NCBI RefSeq assembly: GCF_949987535.1
Contig: NC_080067.1
Location: 62,554,405 to 62,618,404, forward strand
Direction of reading: 5' to 3'
From: Balaenoptera acutorostrata
Lineage: Eukaryota; Chordata; Mammalia; Artiodactyla; Balaenopteridae
Length of the DNA: 64,000 nt
Part shown: piece by piece, positions 46,590 through 58,158 of the stretch
How the letters are laid out: every line of letters starts with the position of its first letter
Numbering within the stretch: position 1 is the first letter of the stretch
The notes under the pieces: generated by a model
Database searches by the model: none
Seen by the model: only the letters and a program-made list of their open reading frames with translations
What the model was told of the DNA's origin: nothing
Position numbers and translations under genes: made by a program

Positions 46590-46790
46590 ACTCTGTGGCA
46601 AACCCTCTCACTCATATTATTTCCTTTAGACTTATGGCAAGGTAAGAGTTATTTTCCCCACTGTTTGGATAAGAAATTGGGGCTAGGGAGGAAAAATGAA
46701 TCGTCTAGGAATACACAGCCAGTGATGGGGGGAAGTGGGATTAAAACCTAGCTCTCTTTGATTCTAAAGCCCATGTCCTAAAAAGTTTCT
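46590..46790 (-). repeat. MIR SINE, antisense
   Basis: CACTCATATTATTTCCTTTA, TTTCCCCACTGTTTGGATAA, GAATACACAGCCAGTGATGG, GGGATTAAAACCTAGCTCTC and TTCTAAAGCCCATGTCCTAA follow antisense MIR order. Confidence 0.82.
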
Positions 46791-46829
46791 CTAACTAATA
46801 GTCAGGGTTAGGATGCAATAGTCATCATT

Positions 46830-46975
46830 AATTAATTCTCTCATCTAATACTTTATCACAAAGCTGCCATGTATCAGACACAGGTTAGGTTCTGAGGATA
46901 CAGAGTAGAGCATTACATGGCCCCTGGCTTCAAAGAGTTTGCAGTCTGGTGGAGGAAGGAGAGCAGGGTTAGAAG
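46830..46975 (-). repeat. L2 LINE, antisense fragment
   Basis: CATGTATCAGACACAGGTTA, GGATACAGAGTAGAGCATTA, TTCAAAGAGTTTGCAGTCTG and GTGGAGGAAGG resemble the antisense L2 'ggcactgttctaggcactgg ... tctagtggggga' run. Confidence 0.68.
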
Positions 46976-47744
46976 GCCTCATACACTACCCTCCATCCAT
47001 TGCAGGTATTACATATATATTTAAAATACGGAACTGCTCATGTCCTCTAAGAATAAAAGGCAGAAGTCACATGGATATTGAAATGAAGAGAACAAAAGTA
47101 TCTTCAAGCAGGCTGCTCAGTTGTGGTCAAGGGGATAGAAACCTAAAGAAACACCCAAAGGACTAAACGTGTCACTCTTGGTTAAAGACATCTGCCAGGT
47201 GAAATTATCAAAGATTTATGGGCTCTAAATACCAACAGGGATGGGAATGCCCTTGACTTGCAATCAAGTTGGGATTATTGCAATAAATAAGACCACCTTA
47301 AAGACATTTTACTATGAAGATTTATTAGAGTATGAAAAAACTAGGCCCAAAGGTATCTCTGCTTGCAACAATTAAGCTAGAAAAGTCTAAAGTCAATTTA
47401 CAATTGTATATGGAAATAAGGCCCATAGAAATCATAAGTGAATTTAATCACCATCATCTCCAAACCACATTTTTACTAAAGCTTCCAACCTCCTTCCTTG
47501 ACCCAACAAATTGCTAAGAATACAAATTTGCATTTCTTGGATAATTTTTACGTAGTCTCAGAGTCATTTTCTTGTGGGAGAAATAGACACTTTCTGTTTC
47601 TCATAGGCAGAACCATGATTTCTTTTAGGGGCACAGAGAAGCCCCATATAGAAGAGAATCCTCTCCTTCCCCACTTCATGCTCTATCTCTCAGCTGAGAG
47701 TAGATGAATCACGGGGAAATTTTCTCGCAAAATAAAAGGAACAA
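46976..47744. other. Unassigned stretch
   Basis: No gene recognised. Frames of 61-75 codons here lack domains. Confidence 0.45.
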
Positions 47745-47885
47745 TGGTCATCATTTACTGAGCATCTACCACATCCTAGGTACTGTTGTAAGGGCTTTAA
47801 TATATGTCTCATTTAATCTTCACAGCAACCCTAGGAGAAAGGCATTCTCATTGACTCTTTTTGTGGACAAAGAAACTGAACCTCC
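47745..47885 (-). repeat. MIR SINE, antisense
   Basis: CATTTACTGAGCATCTACCA, CTAGGTACTGTTGTAAGGGC, CTCATTTAATCTTCACAGCA and GACAAAGAAACTGAACCT are in antisense MIR order. Confidence 0.85.
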
Positions 47886-48130
47886 CATAGGGGAATGGTT
47901 AAATATGCTATGGTATATTCCTACACTTGAATATTATACAGCCCTTAAAATAATATTTTCAAAGGTTTTATGGAAACGAGATTATAGTAAAAGTTATATA
48001 AGAATTAATTTATCAATCTCCAATGTGCCACTGGAAAAAAAAGTGTCAAAATGTTAACAATAGCTAGATTGGGTAATAGAATTATGGGTGATTTTTCATA
48101 CTTTTCTATATGTAGTTTTTAAAAATTAAA
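47886..48130 (+). mobile_element. Old L1-type 3' end, sense
   Basis: GGGGAATGGTTAAATATGCT, a segment with TTGAATATTATACAGCCCTT, then ATTATGGGTGATTTTTCATA and an A-rich end match an old L1/HAL1-like ORF2 end and 3' UTR. It is the same kind of element as 3045-3310. Confidence 0.62.
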
Positions 48131-48239
48131 AAAAAAACACATTTTTATTTTTGTTCCTTTTTAGAGGAAAAAGTTATACCTAGGAAATATAACCAAAAAG
48201 GTATAACATTTTAAGTACAAGGACATAACTTCTGGCTGG

Positions 48240-48655
48240 CATGACCTCAGATGGTTTCATGGAAAAGACGTTTGATAGACAATGAAAGATAAATAGGAGT
48301 TACACGGGTCCAGACTGGAAACAAAAAGGAAGAGGAATACATTCCAGGCAGAGTAGGGTGGAGCAAGATTGTTAAAAGTTTTGGGCAAGCTGTGAGAAAA
48401 AAAGACCCTAAACAGGCAGAAGCCAGTTTGGAAATGCCATTACATGCTTGGTTAAGGAGTTTGGAGTTTGATAGACAACGGCAAACTTTTGAAGGTCTTT
48501 GGTAGGGCAGTGCCATGATCAAAGAAATGCTTTAAGCCCTTCATCTGCCAGGTATATGCACAATGAACGGAAGATACAAGAGAGTACAGACAGGAAGAAT
48601 AATTAAAAGTCACTGAACTAATTTAGGCCTGAGATAATAGGGCTCGAATTAGCAC
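48240..48655 (-). repeat. L2 LINE, antisense fragment
   Basis: AATACATTCCAGGCAGAGTA, GGAGTTTGGAGTTTGATAGA and AGGGCAGTGCCATGATCAAA follow antisense L2. It faces a sense L2 at 48660. Confidence 0.78.
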
Positions 48656-48659
48656 GATG

Positions 48660-48990
48660 GCAGTGGAAATGACAAGGGAGGAACAGATGGAGGAGAAGTT
48701 CCCCTCTCCACCTCTCCAGCCTAACTGCCCACTCCTTCTCTTGCTCCGTCCATTTCAGCCACTCTGGCTTCCTCTCTGTTCCTGGAAGGAGCTAAAGGCC
48801 TTCTTGTCCAGTGTCTTTTCACATCTGGCTCCCTTGACCCTTCCCCTTATGATATCTTTGTTCTTATTTCATCTTTTGGTTCTCAGCCTAAATATTTCTC
48901 CCAGGAGTATTGTCCTGCTCCTTTCGGCCAATCTAGACTAGGTCTTCCTGTTTTACTTCCTGATAGCACCCTGCACTTTTTTTTCATTGC
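48660..48990 (+). repeat. L2 LINE, sense fragment
   Basis: CAGCCACTCTGGCTTCCTCT, CTGTTCCTGGAAGGAGCTAA, a TTGTCCTGCTCCTTTCGGCC block and a 'gatagcaccctgcac' segment are typical of the sense L2 3' half. The 94-codon open frame is pyrimidine-rich by composition and not a gene. Confidence 0.75.
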
Positions 48991-49009
48991 TTTTATCATA
49001 GTCAATAGT

Positions 49010-49200
49010 TAAAATGAATATTTATTGTAGGTTTATGATGTCAGTTACTATGTTACAGATAATACCTTCTTTTACGAGTATTATCTCATCTTATTCTCAG
49101 AATAAGTATTAATATTATCCCCTATTTTAGGGAGGGAACTAAAGATCACAGAAGTAGTTAACTGTGGAATCCGGGAGTGACTTCTCTCACCCACCAGATG
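49010..49200 (-). repeat. MIR SINE, antisense
   Basis: AATGAATATTTATTGTAGGT, GTTACTATGTTACAGATAAT, CTTATTCTCAGAATAAGTAT and TGGAATCCGGGAGTGACTTC show antisense MIR order, diverged. Confidence 0.7.
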
Positions 49201-49224
49201 TACTAGGTCATATGTGGGGGGTAG

Positions 49225-49485
49225 TTTGGTATAGTGATCATCAGCGCGAGCATGCAATCTAGAGTCAGAGTGATTGGGTTATTTTATTGGCTCTGCCACT
49301 TACTAGCTGTGAGACCCCTGGAGCAAATTGCATAATCTCTATGGACCTCAATTTCCCCATCTGTAAAATGGGGGGGCTATTATTGCCTCTCTCACAAAGT
49401 TATGAGGATTAAATGAATTAAAGACTTAGAACAAGATCAGCACTTAGTGAGTATAATATATCTGAAAACTATTATTAGCTGTGTA
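49225..49485 (+). repeat. MIR SINE, sense, nearly complete
   Basis: GTTTGGTATAGTGATCATCA (tRNA-like head), CTCTGCCACTTACTAGCTGT, CCTCAATTTCCCCATCTGTA, AAATGGGGGGGCTATTATTG, TGAGGATTAAATGAATTAAA and CAGCACTTAGTGAGTATAAT cover almost the whole MIR. Confidence 0.94.
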
Positions 49486-49499
49486 ATAATTTGTTTAAA

Positions 49500-49630
49500 A
49501 TCTGCCTCCCCATCTATTCTGCAGGGACAGAATCTGTCCCTAAGAGGTAGAGGTTGTGTTTACCATTGTACTGCTGAGTGCCTAGTACCTGGTCACACTG
49601 GATGCTTGGTAAATATTTGAATGAATGAAA
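49500..49630 (+). repeat. L2 LINE, 3' end, sense
   Basis: GTACTGCTGAGTGCCTAGTA, CCTGGTCACACTGGATGCTT and GGTAAATATTTGAATGAATG form the L2 3' terminus. It is probably the continuation of the sense L2 at 48660-48990, split by the two MIRs. Confidence 0.82.
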
Positions 49631-49664
49631 CAAATGGAAAGCTGAGTTCAGAGATCTAACCACC

Positions 49665-49860
49665 TAACGGTACCACCATGCACTTTAAAATTTATGATGT
49701 TTCATTATTATTTTGTTTAATTCTAACCACAAACTCAAAGAAGGCAGGAAAGGAACCACTATCCTCAATGTTGAGTCTCAGAAAATTGTTTGCTCAAGTT
49801 CATATAGCTAATAAAAGTAGAGCCAAAAGAAGAACCTAGCTCTCTGATTGCCTGAGGCCA
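49665..49860 (-). repeat. MIR SINE, antisense
   Basis: TTTAATTCTAACCACAAACT, GTTGAGTCTCAGAAAATTGT, AAGTTCATATAGCTAATAAA and AGAACCTAGCTCTCTGATTG follow antisense MIR order. Confidence 0.72.
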
Positions 49861-51989
49861 TGGGATGCCTTGAAGACAACCCAGGTGAGGCTCACCGAAC
49901 CCAGGGTGGAACCAATCACCACGGCTGATGATGCTCTCCTCGTTGCCCAGGTCTGAGCCCTGGCCTTGCTGTGACTCCTGAAAGCCTCTCTAAATGCTGC
50001 CTCAGCTTTGCTCTGTATCCTTTTCTGAGGCACTTGCTGGCCCCTCCTTGTCCAAGCACCTCTTACTGACCCCACTCTTCACCCCAAATCTGGGTAAAGT
50101 ATCCCAGACCAAGCCTGACGCCAACCTAGACTGCATTAATTGGACCATAACAAGGTAGGACATTGATTCTTTCTTGGTTAGATATGAGAAGAAACAAATT
50201 AACTGAGTTAACTGGGTTACAAGCCTGGTTAACCAGAAGAATGGTGGTCCCATTAACACAAATAGTCAATATAGAAGGAGTTTGTTTGAGGTAATGTAGA
50301 ATCAATTCAACATTAGACTTAAGTTTGGGATGCCAGGAAGGACTCTAAGTGAACAATGGATATCTAGCAATTGAAAGTGGAATTATCGTTCAGGAGAGAT
50401 GTCAATACAGAACCGTAGGAACTGTCTATATAACAAAGGAATGGTTGAAGCCAAAGAACCCAAATCCTGCACAATATTTAGTGCAGGGCTTTTCAAACTG
50501 TGTTCCATGGTATGTTGGTATTCCTTACAGGGGCATCAGAGAGAGTTCAGCTGCCTGGGCTTGGAGCTTAGGCCCTGCTTCAAACAGCATAGGGTCACAA
50601 TTATTTGATTGATACTGAATTTCAGTGTCAGAGTTTGTTTAATAAAATATAATTTTGCAGCTAAAAGAAATGACTGAACCACTGATTTAGTAGATATTCT
50701 CTCTCTCTGTCCTACTTCCTCTGCCCCTTACAATGGCTCCGTCCCCACACAGATAGATACATGGCAGGGAAAAATCGTTAAGTTGAATTTAGCTCTGATA
50801 GTGAAGAAGCACTTGGCACGAGGGACTCTAACTGAATATTATTCAGGTGACTCGTGTGTGATTTAGAAAATATTTTGATGTTTTAGTCTGATTCCAGTTC
50901 AGTGAATTAGTTACAGGTTCAAACCAGCCCACTAGGGTTTAATAAAAAAAAACCTTTGTTTAATTTCTCAGTTCAGTAGAAAATAAAAATAATAATGTTT
51001 TGATTTAAGGTTCAGCAAATTTATGTAATTCATTCCAAGTTTTCCCTCATGGTTTGCCTCTGCGCCGACTATAGGGGAAAATGCCCTGTAAATATCTACA
51101 AATCGATACTGGTGGACGGTATTCAAGGCCTCCACTTAAAATGACATGTCAGAGCCATCCATGATGTCATGGGGTAAACCCCAGCTAGCCCTTTCCTTGA
51201 GTGCTGGGCAAGACCTAAGTCTAGTTTCATAGGGAGAACACCTGCCCAGCTCTCCTGAGAGAAGGTCCCAGATCATAGGATACCCAAAGGACAGCTGCAC
51301 CACAGGGATGAGAAATTACATCAGACACAGCTGCCCACTTCAGAGCCTCAGGTTTCATGTGGATTAGCACCTACTTGTTATTTCTGTCTGGGCCCAATTC
51401 CCAGATCTGTTAGTTCACCCAATGCCCCTCATCCATAGGAGACTTGAATCATGCCAGGACAAATTTAAACTGCCACAAGCATTCAAATAAGGGCAGATCC
51501 CCTCGTTCCTTTAATCAAGCCTCAGAGGATTAAAAACAAAACAAAACCTGCTTCCAGTGTATCTATTTCTTTTTACCCCTTGATTGGTTGATACCCAGCC
51601 CATGAACAGCTCAGTTTTTAAAAAATGTTTCTCATTATTGCCTTGGTTTTTTGAAAACACACAAATTCATTTTTGCAGCTGCAAAATGTCTTCTAACTAA
51701 AGAAACTAAAGAAAATGGCGGAATTCCACTGCAGAAAATGTGTAATGTTGCCTAGTCAATTTCCCCATTTCAAACATACTCATTGAGATGATACATCGTT
51801 TATTCAGTATGATCCATTTGACCTCTATGTTACTAATTTTCATAATACCTTGAATTGTGGGAAGGAGAGGGGCTCTCAGAAGAACTCATTTCCATTTTCT
51901 AACCTATACCAATAGCTCTATCAGGAACATAGAGAACATGTTGCCACGAAGGAGGCTATGCACTATTATGAGGCCTAGAACAGTGTGAA
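49861..51989. other. Unassigned stretch
   Basis: No gene recognised. 50485-50610 (GGGCTTTTCAAACTGTGTTC) resembles the end of a hAT-type MITE, family unknown. 51050-51500 is GC-richer than its surroundings but has no long frame and no CpG cluster. The 87- and 79-codon frames show no domain. Confidence 0.45.
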
Positions 51990-52185
51990 ATAGGGGAGAG
52001 GCGGGGCCAGGAGTCAGACAGCCTTGGGTTCAAATCCCAGCTCTTCACCTACTTGATAGGCAAGCCACTTAATTTTTCTGAACCTGCCTCCTTCTCTGAA
52101 AAATGGACTATCATGTGGATTAAAAGAGATACTGTGCCTACACACCTAACACATAGAATATGCTCAGTACACCTTTGTTTACTTT
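51990..52185 (+). repeat. MIR SINE, sense
   Basis: GGAGTCAGACAGCCTTGGGT, TCAAATCCCAGCTCTTCACC, ATAGGCAAGCCACTTAATTT and TGAACCTGCCTCCTTCTCTG match the sense MIR. The 79-codon frame over it is chance. Confidence 0.88.
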
Positions 52186-52404
52186 CCCATCCTGCTCAGA
52201 TAAATCAGTGGTCATCTGTTCCTGTCCCTCCAAGTGCATTAGCTGCAAAAGGTAAAACCTCGACGGGATGTACCCTACAAAGTGAGACTTGAATTTATCC
52301 TAGGATACCACTGTGAAAAATGGAAAATAGCAGGAAATGTTTTTGTAAACTTTTATTCCTTGCAATGTTCACACAGGCAATATAAAAGATCTTGCAAAAA
52401 TGCA

Positions 52405-52626
52405 AAGGGGACCTGGAATCAGAGAGACTTGAATTTGAACACCAGTTCAGCCACTGATTAAATGTGAGACCTGAGCAAATTATTTAACATTTCTGAGCAT
52501 TTGTTCTTCATCTGTAAAGTTAAAATTATAATACTCTTCCACATACAGTTGTATGGAAGGATTAAATAAAATATGTGAAGTGCCAGGCACATGGTAAGCA
52601 TTCAAAAAGTGATCATTATTACTGTA
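52405..52626 (+). repeat. MIR SINE, sense
   Basis: GGACCTGGAATCAGAGAGAC, TTGAACACCAGTTCAGCCAC, AATTATTTAACATTTCTGAG, GTATGGAAGGATTAAATAAA and AGTGCCAGGCACATGGTAAG match the sense MIR over most of its length. Confidence 0.9.
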
Positions 52627-53109
52627 ACTATGTTACCTTACACTGGCCAATGGTGCAATCCAAGATTACAAAGGCAATTTATAAATGCTTATGTCTGCTT
52701 TGTAAAATAATTAAGTACTATTAATTCAATCTTGTTGATTGCCTCATTAAGGTTTAAGGGCTTGAGTCAGCTAGATTACTGACAAACTGAGATTTATTTT
52801 ATTCTCTCTTTATTAAAAGCCTAAGCTTCTGAAGTGACCAGAAAGGAAAGCTGAAATTCTTTATGTTCATTCGTTATTTCCCTGATTTTTTGGTTATCTG
52901 GTAATGTTTTCTTTTAAATGTACAACTATGAAGAAAATACCAAGATCAATTTATACCATGTCATTTCATTAATTTTGCCTTTGAAACTAGTTTGAAGTCT
53001 GATTGCACGACTTTGAATATCCATTTAGGGAGTTATAATAGAATATCCTAGGAGGACATTTTTATGTTCAGTCCGGATCTTTATCTGCAGACTGATGCTA
53101 AAATCCGAA
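52627..53109. other. Unassigned stretch
   Basis: Nothing recognised. Confidence 0.5.
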
Positions 53110-53120
53110 ACCCCTAGTCT
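53110..53120. repeat. SINE target-site duplication, left copy
   Basis: ACCCCTAGTCT, exact copy at 53465-53475. Confidence 0.92.
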
Positions 53121-53464
53121 TTTTTTTTTTTTTACTTATTTTTGGCTGCATTGGGTCTTCATTGCTGCACGTGGGCTTTCTCTAGTTGCGGTGAGCAGGG
53201 GCTACTCTTCGTTCAGGTGCGTGGGCTTCTCATTGCAGTGGCTTCTCTTGTTGCGGAGCACAGGCTCTAGGCACACAGGCTTCAGTAGTTGCAGCATGTG
53301 GGCTCAGTAGTTGTGGCTCACAGCTCTAGAGCACAGGCTCAGTAGTTGTGGCACATGGGCTTAGTTGCTCCACGGCATGTGGGATCTTCCTGGACCAGGG
53401 CTCGAACCCGTGTCCCCTGCATTGGCAGGCGGATTCTTAACCACTGTACCACCAGGGAAGTCCC
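53121..53464 (-). mobile_element. CHR-type SINE, antisense
   Basis: Poly-T at the left, TTTTTGGCTGCATTGGGTCT, the repeated CTCAGTAGTTGTGGC units, then the reversed head (GGATTCTTAACCACTGTACC and CACCAGGGAAGTCCC). It is longer than the 37 kb and 39 kb copies and has an extra CAGTAGTTG unit. The B-box complement GGGCTCGAACCC is intact. Confidence 0.96.
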
Positions 53465-53475
53465 ACCCCTAGTCT
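53465..53475. repeat. SINE target-site duplication, right copy
   Basis: Exact repeat of 53110-53120. Confidence 0.92.
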
Positions 53476-55339
53476 CTTTTAAGGAACTTTCACATTTGCT
53501 TTCCTAAGTGCATCAGAAAAATATCTCATTTTGACTTATTTCACTTTTATAATAACATTCTCCAGGAAACAACTTTTCCCCAAAATGTTCAGAGAGCTCC
53601 TCAACTTTGTCCCTGAAAACCTTTTGTTAACTTTCTCTCATCAGGGTGACCACTTGATTTACAGTCACAGGTGGAAAAGAACAGACCCGCAGCTGCTGAT
53701 TATGCTACTCTATCTCCACCTGTATTTTATGAGCTGTTTCAACCTTGATTATGCTAATCGGATAACATTGTTATTTGAATAAGTTGTTGCTTCTCAAAGA
53801 CTAAGAACGACATTATGGAGATAGTACTCAGTGCAATCAAATATCCTGCTCTTGTATTTCAGTCACTGATTTTCCAAAGGAAAGCCAAGAATATAAATTT
53901 TGATAGAGGAACAAAAGCAAAACTTGAAATCCAGAAAATGCTAAAGAGGCCAGCTGTAATTGTATGGAAGCAGCCAGTGTGAATCTTCTGGCCAATGTCT
54001 ATGAGTGCAAACTAACCATTTAGCTAGTTTTAATCAAGTAAACAGCTTAGCCCTAAATTAGCTATATAAGGTCCTGCTCCATATTTTAACACTTTCAAAA
54101 TACATTCATACCCATACTTTTAATGTGAGTGATTTTAGGGACAGGTTATTATGTGACTCATACAGTAACACTCCCCTCACCCTGCCCCCATCCTTCTAAT
54201 ACCCTCCTCCTTAAACACTCCTTTCTTGGATTCTGCACCAATACTTAATGCTGAAAGGAGGATTAAAAACAAGGAGTCAAGAGCACTGGGCTTTCCTCTG
54301 TGAATACCATACTCTATTCCCACTTGATCTTGTAAATAAATATTTCTTGCAAAGGAAACCTGCAAAAAGAAAAATAATGATTCTGTTTTCCACCAATTAA
54401 AGTGCATTTAATTTATCATTCAACTTCCTGTAACACAGAAAACAAATCGGAGAATAAACTTGGTCAAATACGAGTACGTTAGTCATCATTTCTGAGATTA
54501 GAGAATGAGGTCTGATGATTGTAATCTAGCAATATTCTCAGTGAATTAAAGTCTAAAACTATAGAAAAAATTGATGAGTTTTTGTAAGTGCCCAGTTCAG
54601 TATGATTCCAATGAATTGAAGAACCTTTATTGGGAGGTGCAACTGCAGAAAGACCCTCGAGGAACAAATATAATCGACTGTACTGCGGGAGGCCATTTTC
54701 TGATTGTATGTAATGAATATTTTCATTCAGAACACTCCTTTTTGCTAATATTTTTTAAACCTTTCCTAATTATCTATATCATAACCCCAAACTCCTTATT
54801 CCATGTCCCAGTTAGCTTTCTAAACTTCTATTCTTTGACATCCTTCCTGCATTTTCAGTACCAGCTATATTGAATTACTCACTGTCCTCTATAGAATGCC
54901 TTAAATTTTCCTACATTTGTACATATAGTCATACCACCTTCTCTCCCTGGATTTCTTTATCATGAATAGTAGGTTCTGTGGTATAGAGCAAGCAAGGCTG
55001 AACTGAAAGCAATTCTGTAGGAAAAATTAACAGTGGTAGAAGGAATAATCTCTCCTGGGGGTAAAGGGAAAATTCTTTATCAAAAGTCTGAGGGGCTGGG
55101 TCAAGTTCAAAGTCAAGACCCAATCTGATTTGGTTGGGGTGAGGATGGGAGGTTTGGGAAGAATAAGAGACACTGGAATCACATTAGGACTCTCTGTCAT
55201 GAATCAGAGAGGTCCAGAAAAACACAAATAGGGTCCTGCTCTGAGGAATACAGCCACTAATATTCTAAGATCACAGTCATCTTTGTTATGAAACATTTAT
55301 TATCTCCTATGTGAAAAAGTGTCAACAAAAAATTAATTA
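53476..55339. other. Unassigned stretch
   Basis: No gene recognised. Frames at 53531-53782 (83 codons) and 54571-54873 (100 codons) have no domain that I know. A weak L2-like sense stretch may lie near 54770-54950. Confidence 0.45.
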
Positions 55340-55740
55340 GTCTGATCTAAGAAAGAGATGGAAAATTTTTATTCAAGCCAAATTTGAGGATTATAACCCA
55401 GGAAGAGCATCTCAGAAAGCTCTGAGAACTGTTCTGCCCATTAGAAGTCAAGGCACAGTTAAATAAGTTTTTTGAAACAGAGGACTGTACATTAAATGGT
55501 GTATTATTGACAGTTTACATAATCCATATTTAAGCATCACTGTGGCCCCTTACAAGATCAAGAAGGAATCTTATCTTTTAAGAAGTTGTCTTGTTTATGC
55601 TAGGAGAATGTTGTTCTTTATGACTGAGCAGGTACTTCTACGACGGGGGGAGGTTTGGTTGATGCATAACAGATACACTATGCACAGTGTGGGGAGAGGG
55701 GAGGCCAAAGGGCAGAGAAAATTTTTTTATGTTTAAATTT
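55340..55740 (-). mobile_element. LTR-like fragment, probable endogenous retrovirus relic
   Basis: AATTTTTATTCAAGCCAAAT, GAGGATTATAACCCAGGAAG, AGCATCTCAGAAAGCTCTGA and GAACTGTTCTGCCCATTAGA recall the antisense R/U5 part of class I-type LTRs in cetartiodactyls. No gag, pol or env remnant is adjacent. Family and borders are uncertain. Confidence 0.45.
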
Positions 55741-57599
55741 TTCTTGTCTTGCCATAAAATATGAATTTTTACTTCACAAAAACTTTGTTCCAGCTACTGA
55801 TAGATACAAAGATCAACGAGACAAACTCTTTGACCTCAAAGAAGTATGCAAAGAACACAAATAATTCAAGAAGTGAGTGAAAGGCCAAGGAGGAGAAGTG
55901 GTTAGGTTCTAAATTGAACCTCCTCAAGAAGTTTGGACCCATGTAGAGTAAGCAAAATGCTCTACATACTTCCGTACCCTTCAAGGGCAGTTCTGCATCA
56001 CAAACCAGTACACAGTAACCAGCATATACAGGTAATGGTTCTGAGAAATCTAAAATGATGAGACAATATTTAATATACTCCCAATGTTACCAGGCATTAC
56101 CAACAGATTCACATTTATAGTTATACCCAAATATAGTTCTGAATATCCATGCTAAGCGAAGATCCCACCCCATCCCAGTGTCCACCATATTGCTTCTCTC
56201 CTGCCCTTACTTCCATATATGAATGACCACAAAGTCCACTTCCCTGAAGTTGTTTTAAGACACTCTCTGCTACCATTAAACCATTTGGGTTCATGTGAGG
56301 ACCATGGCATGCCTGGTGGTGTCAAGGAACAACCAGAGTAGGCTTTAGTTCCCTCCTTCCCCGACAGTTTCCATCAACACTCTTCTAGAATCCACTGCCA
56401 ACTATACTTACAATCTAAGTTAAAATGTCTGTTTGAACACAAAATCAATTTCAAAATAAGTATCTTAGCACCCCCTTCCAACAAGATTGCCACCCCTGTA
56501 GAGGTCCCCTGTAAACTCACCATTAATGTCAATATCATGGACTACTGAGATCTTTTGATTACAGTCACAGAGAAAATGATGCCTTCCAAACTCTTTGCTA
56601 TGCTTTTTCACCTGAACCCCAACCAGGCTCAGGGTGGGTCTGGAATATCACAAATTCTTTCTTGAAAACAGTTGTGCCAGCCTCTGGTCCTTATAGCTCT
56701 CCTGTGGGCTTCAGATACCAGTTTACAGTAAATCCATGGAAGTGACGGGGTAACAGACATTATGCCATTTCCTCCATCCTTCTCCTTTCCTTCTCTTTCT
56801 TATCTTTACCTTCTCAGATACAAAAAAGAAGCTATTACATGTATTAGTAGATACAAACTGATGTGGAGGATAGGGGCCTGAGCTTAAGATCTGCCAAGCA
56901 ATACATTCCATAACAGTAGTGAGCTCTGCTCTTAAGGTCAAAAATGCTGGAATAGTTTTTAGGACTATTTCCTTGAAAGCCTAACCAGCTTTAGTGTCTT
57001 AAGAAGCAAATTGCAAGTATCTGGAACCTTCTTCTGTGGTAGTGCTCAATGTGTGAGGCATTATTTACAAGCAAAGAAACAAACCAAAAAACTCAATAAA
57101 ACGATACAGCATCTCTAAGACAGAGGAAGTGTTTCCACTGTCTCCTGATGGAAGCTTAACTCTCAAAAGGATTCAGATAACTGAACTTCAAGAAAGGCTG
57201 AGACCCTTTCTAGTCTTCTTAACATAGTCTTTGGAAGTGAAAATTACTTCCGACTCACTACCCACTCTCTTGGCCGTCTTCCAAACACCTGAGTTTCATT
57301 CCTTTCTGTGATTGATAAACCTCTCAGTGCCTTCTGAGACTTCCAGTAAAGATGTCATTCACAGGGGTGCTTCTTGCCTAACAAGGGCCAAAAAGGGACT
57401 GACAAGTTATTAGTGTTGTCAGTCATAGTTACACTGGGGAAACAGGCCAGGGCACCCATGCTTCTTAGAGGAGCGTGAATGCATTCACCCCACGATGCAC
57501 AGCAAACCAACAAAACCACTCAGCTTCTGCCCGTCCAGCTGGCATTCCTTGATCCCCTTTTGCTGCCATGTTTAGGCACAAATAGCACAAGGTGGTGTG
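55741..57599. other. Unassigned stretch between two LTR-like fragments
   Basis: No retroviral gene motif was found. On the minus strand, 56460-56660 holds an open stretch of about 59 codons without ATG, containing CDCNQKISVVHDIDINGEF and ending at a TAA. It is probably chance (see findings). Confidence 0.4.
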
Positions 57600-58080
57600 C
57601 TAATGAAGAATTCCAAGGGCAGAGACCCGGTTGAGGCAAAAAAAAAAGGCATTTATTTGGGGTTTGTTAGGACTGCAGCCCAGGAGACACAGCTCCAAGA
57701 AGTGCTTGAACTGTGTTCCGCTGGACTACAAAATGGGGGAAGATTATAAAGGCAAAAGAACACAAGGTTACACAAATTATAAATTGCTCATCATGAAGTA
57801 AGATTGGAGCTGGCTAGAAGTCAGGTTACTTGTGAAGCAGGGACTGGTTGGGGTTTGAAATGGTTACATAGTTATGAAGCTGGGATGTGACGGCTTTGAA
57901 ACTACAAGGTTACAGCTAGCAGCAGCTAGCAGATATTGTTTTGAAAACAGCTGGTGGTGTCCTTGAGTTTGATGCAGTTCAGAAAAGTCAAGTTCTCAGT
58001 GATGTAGGAACGCGTCTGAAACCTCATCCATGATGGCCACCCAGTTCCATTTTGGATGCCTGGACCATAGTTACTCCATT
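57600..58080 (-). mobile_element. Second LTR-like fragment
   Basis: GCATTTATTTGGGGTTTGTT, AGGACTGCAGCCCAGGAGAC and ACAGCTCCAAGAAGTGCTTG have the same layout as 55340-55740 (TTTATT, a GGACT..A.CCCAGGA block, then an AGAA..GCT..GAACTG block). ATTCCATTTTGGATGCCTGG closes the right part. It may be the same LTR family. No internal retroviral gene is seen. Confidence 0.42.
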
Positions 58081-58120
58081 TTTATTTTTAAATGATCTTA
58101 AGTATGTCATCAGTGGACAC

Positions 58121-58158
58121 TGGATGGATGGATGGATGGATGGGTGGATGGATGGACA
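58121..58158. repeat. (GGAT)n microsatellite
   Basis: About eight GGAT units with a GGGT variant, followed by an ACAGACAGATA edge. Confidence 0.93.

Noticed and set aside
48657..48941. 94-codon frame as a small membrane protein
   Set aside because: It overlaps sense L2 sequence. The Leu/Phe/Pro richness follows from the pyrimidine-rich strand.
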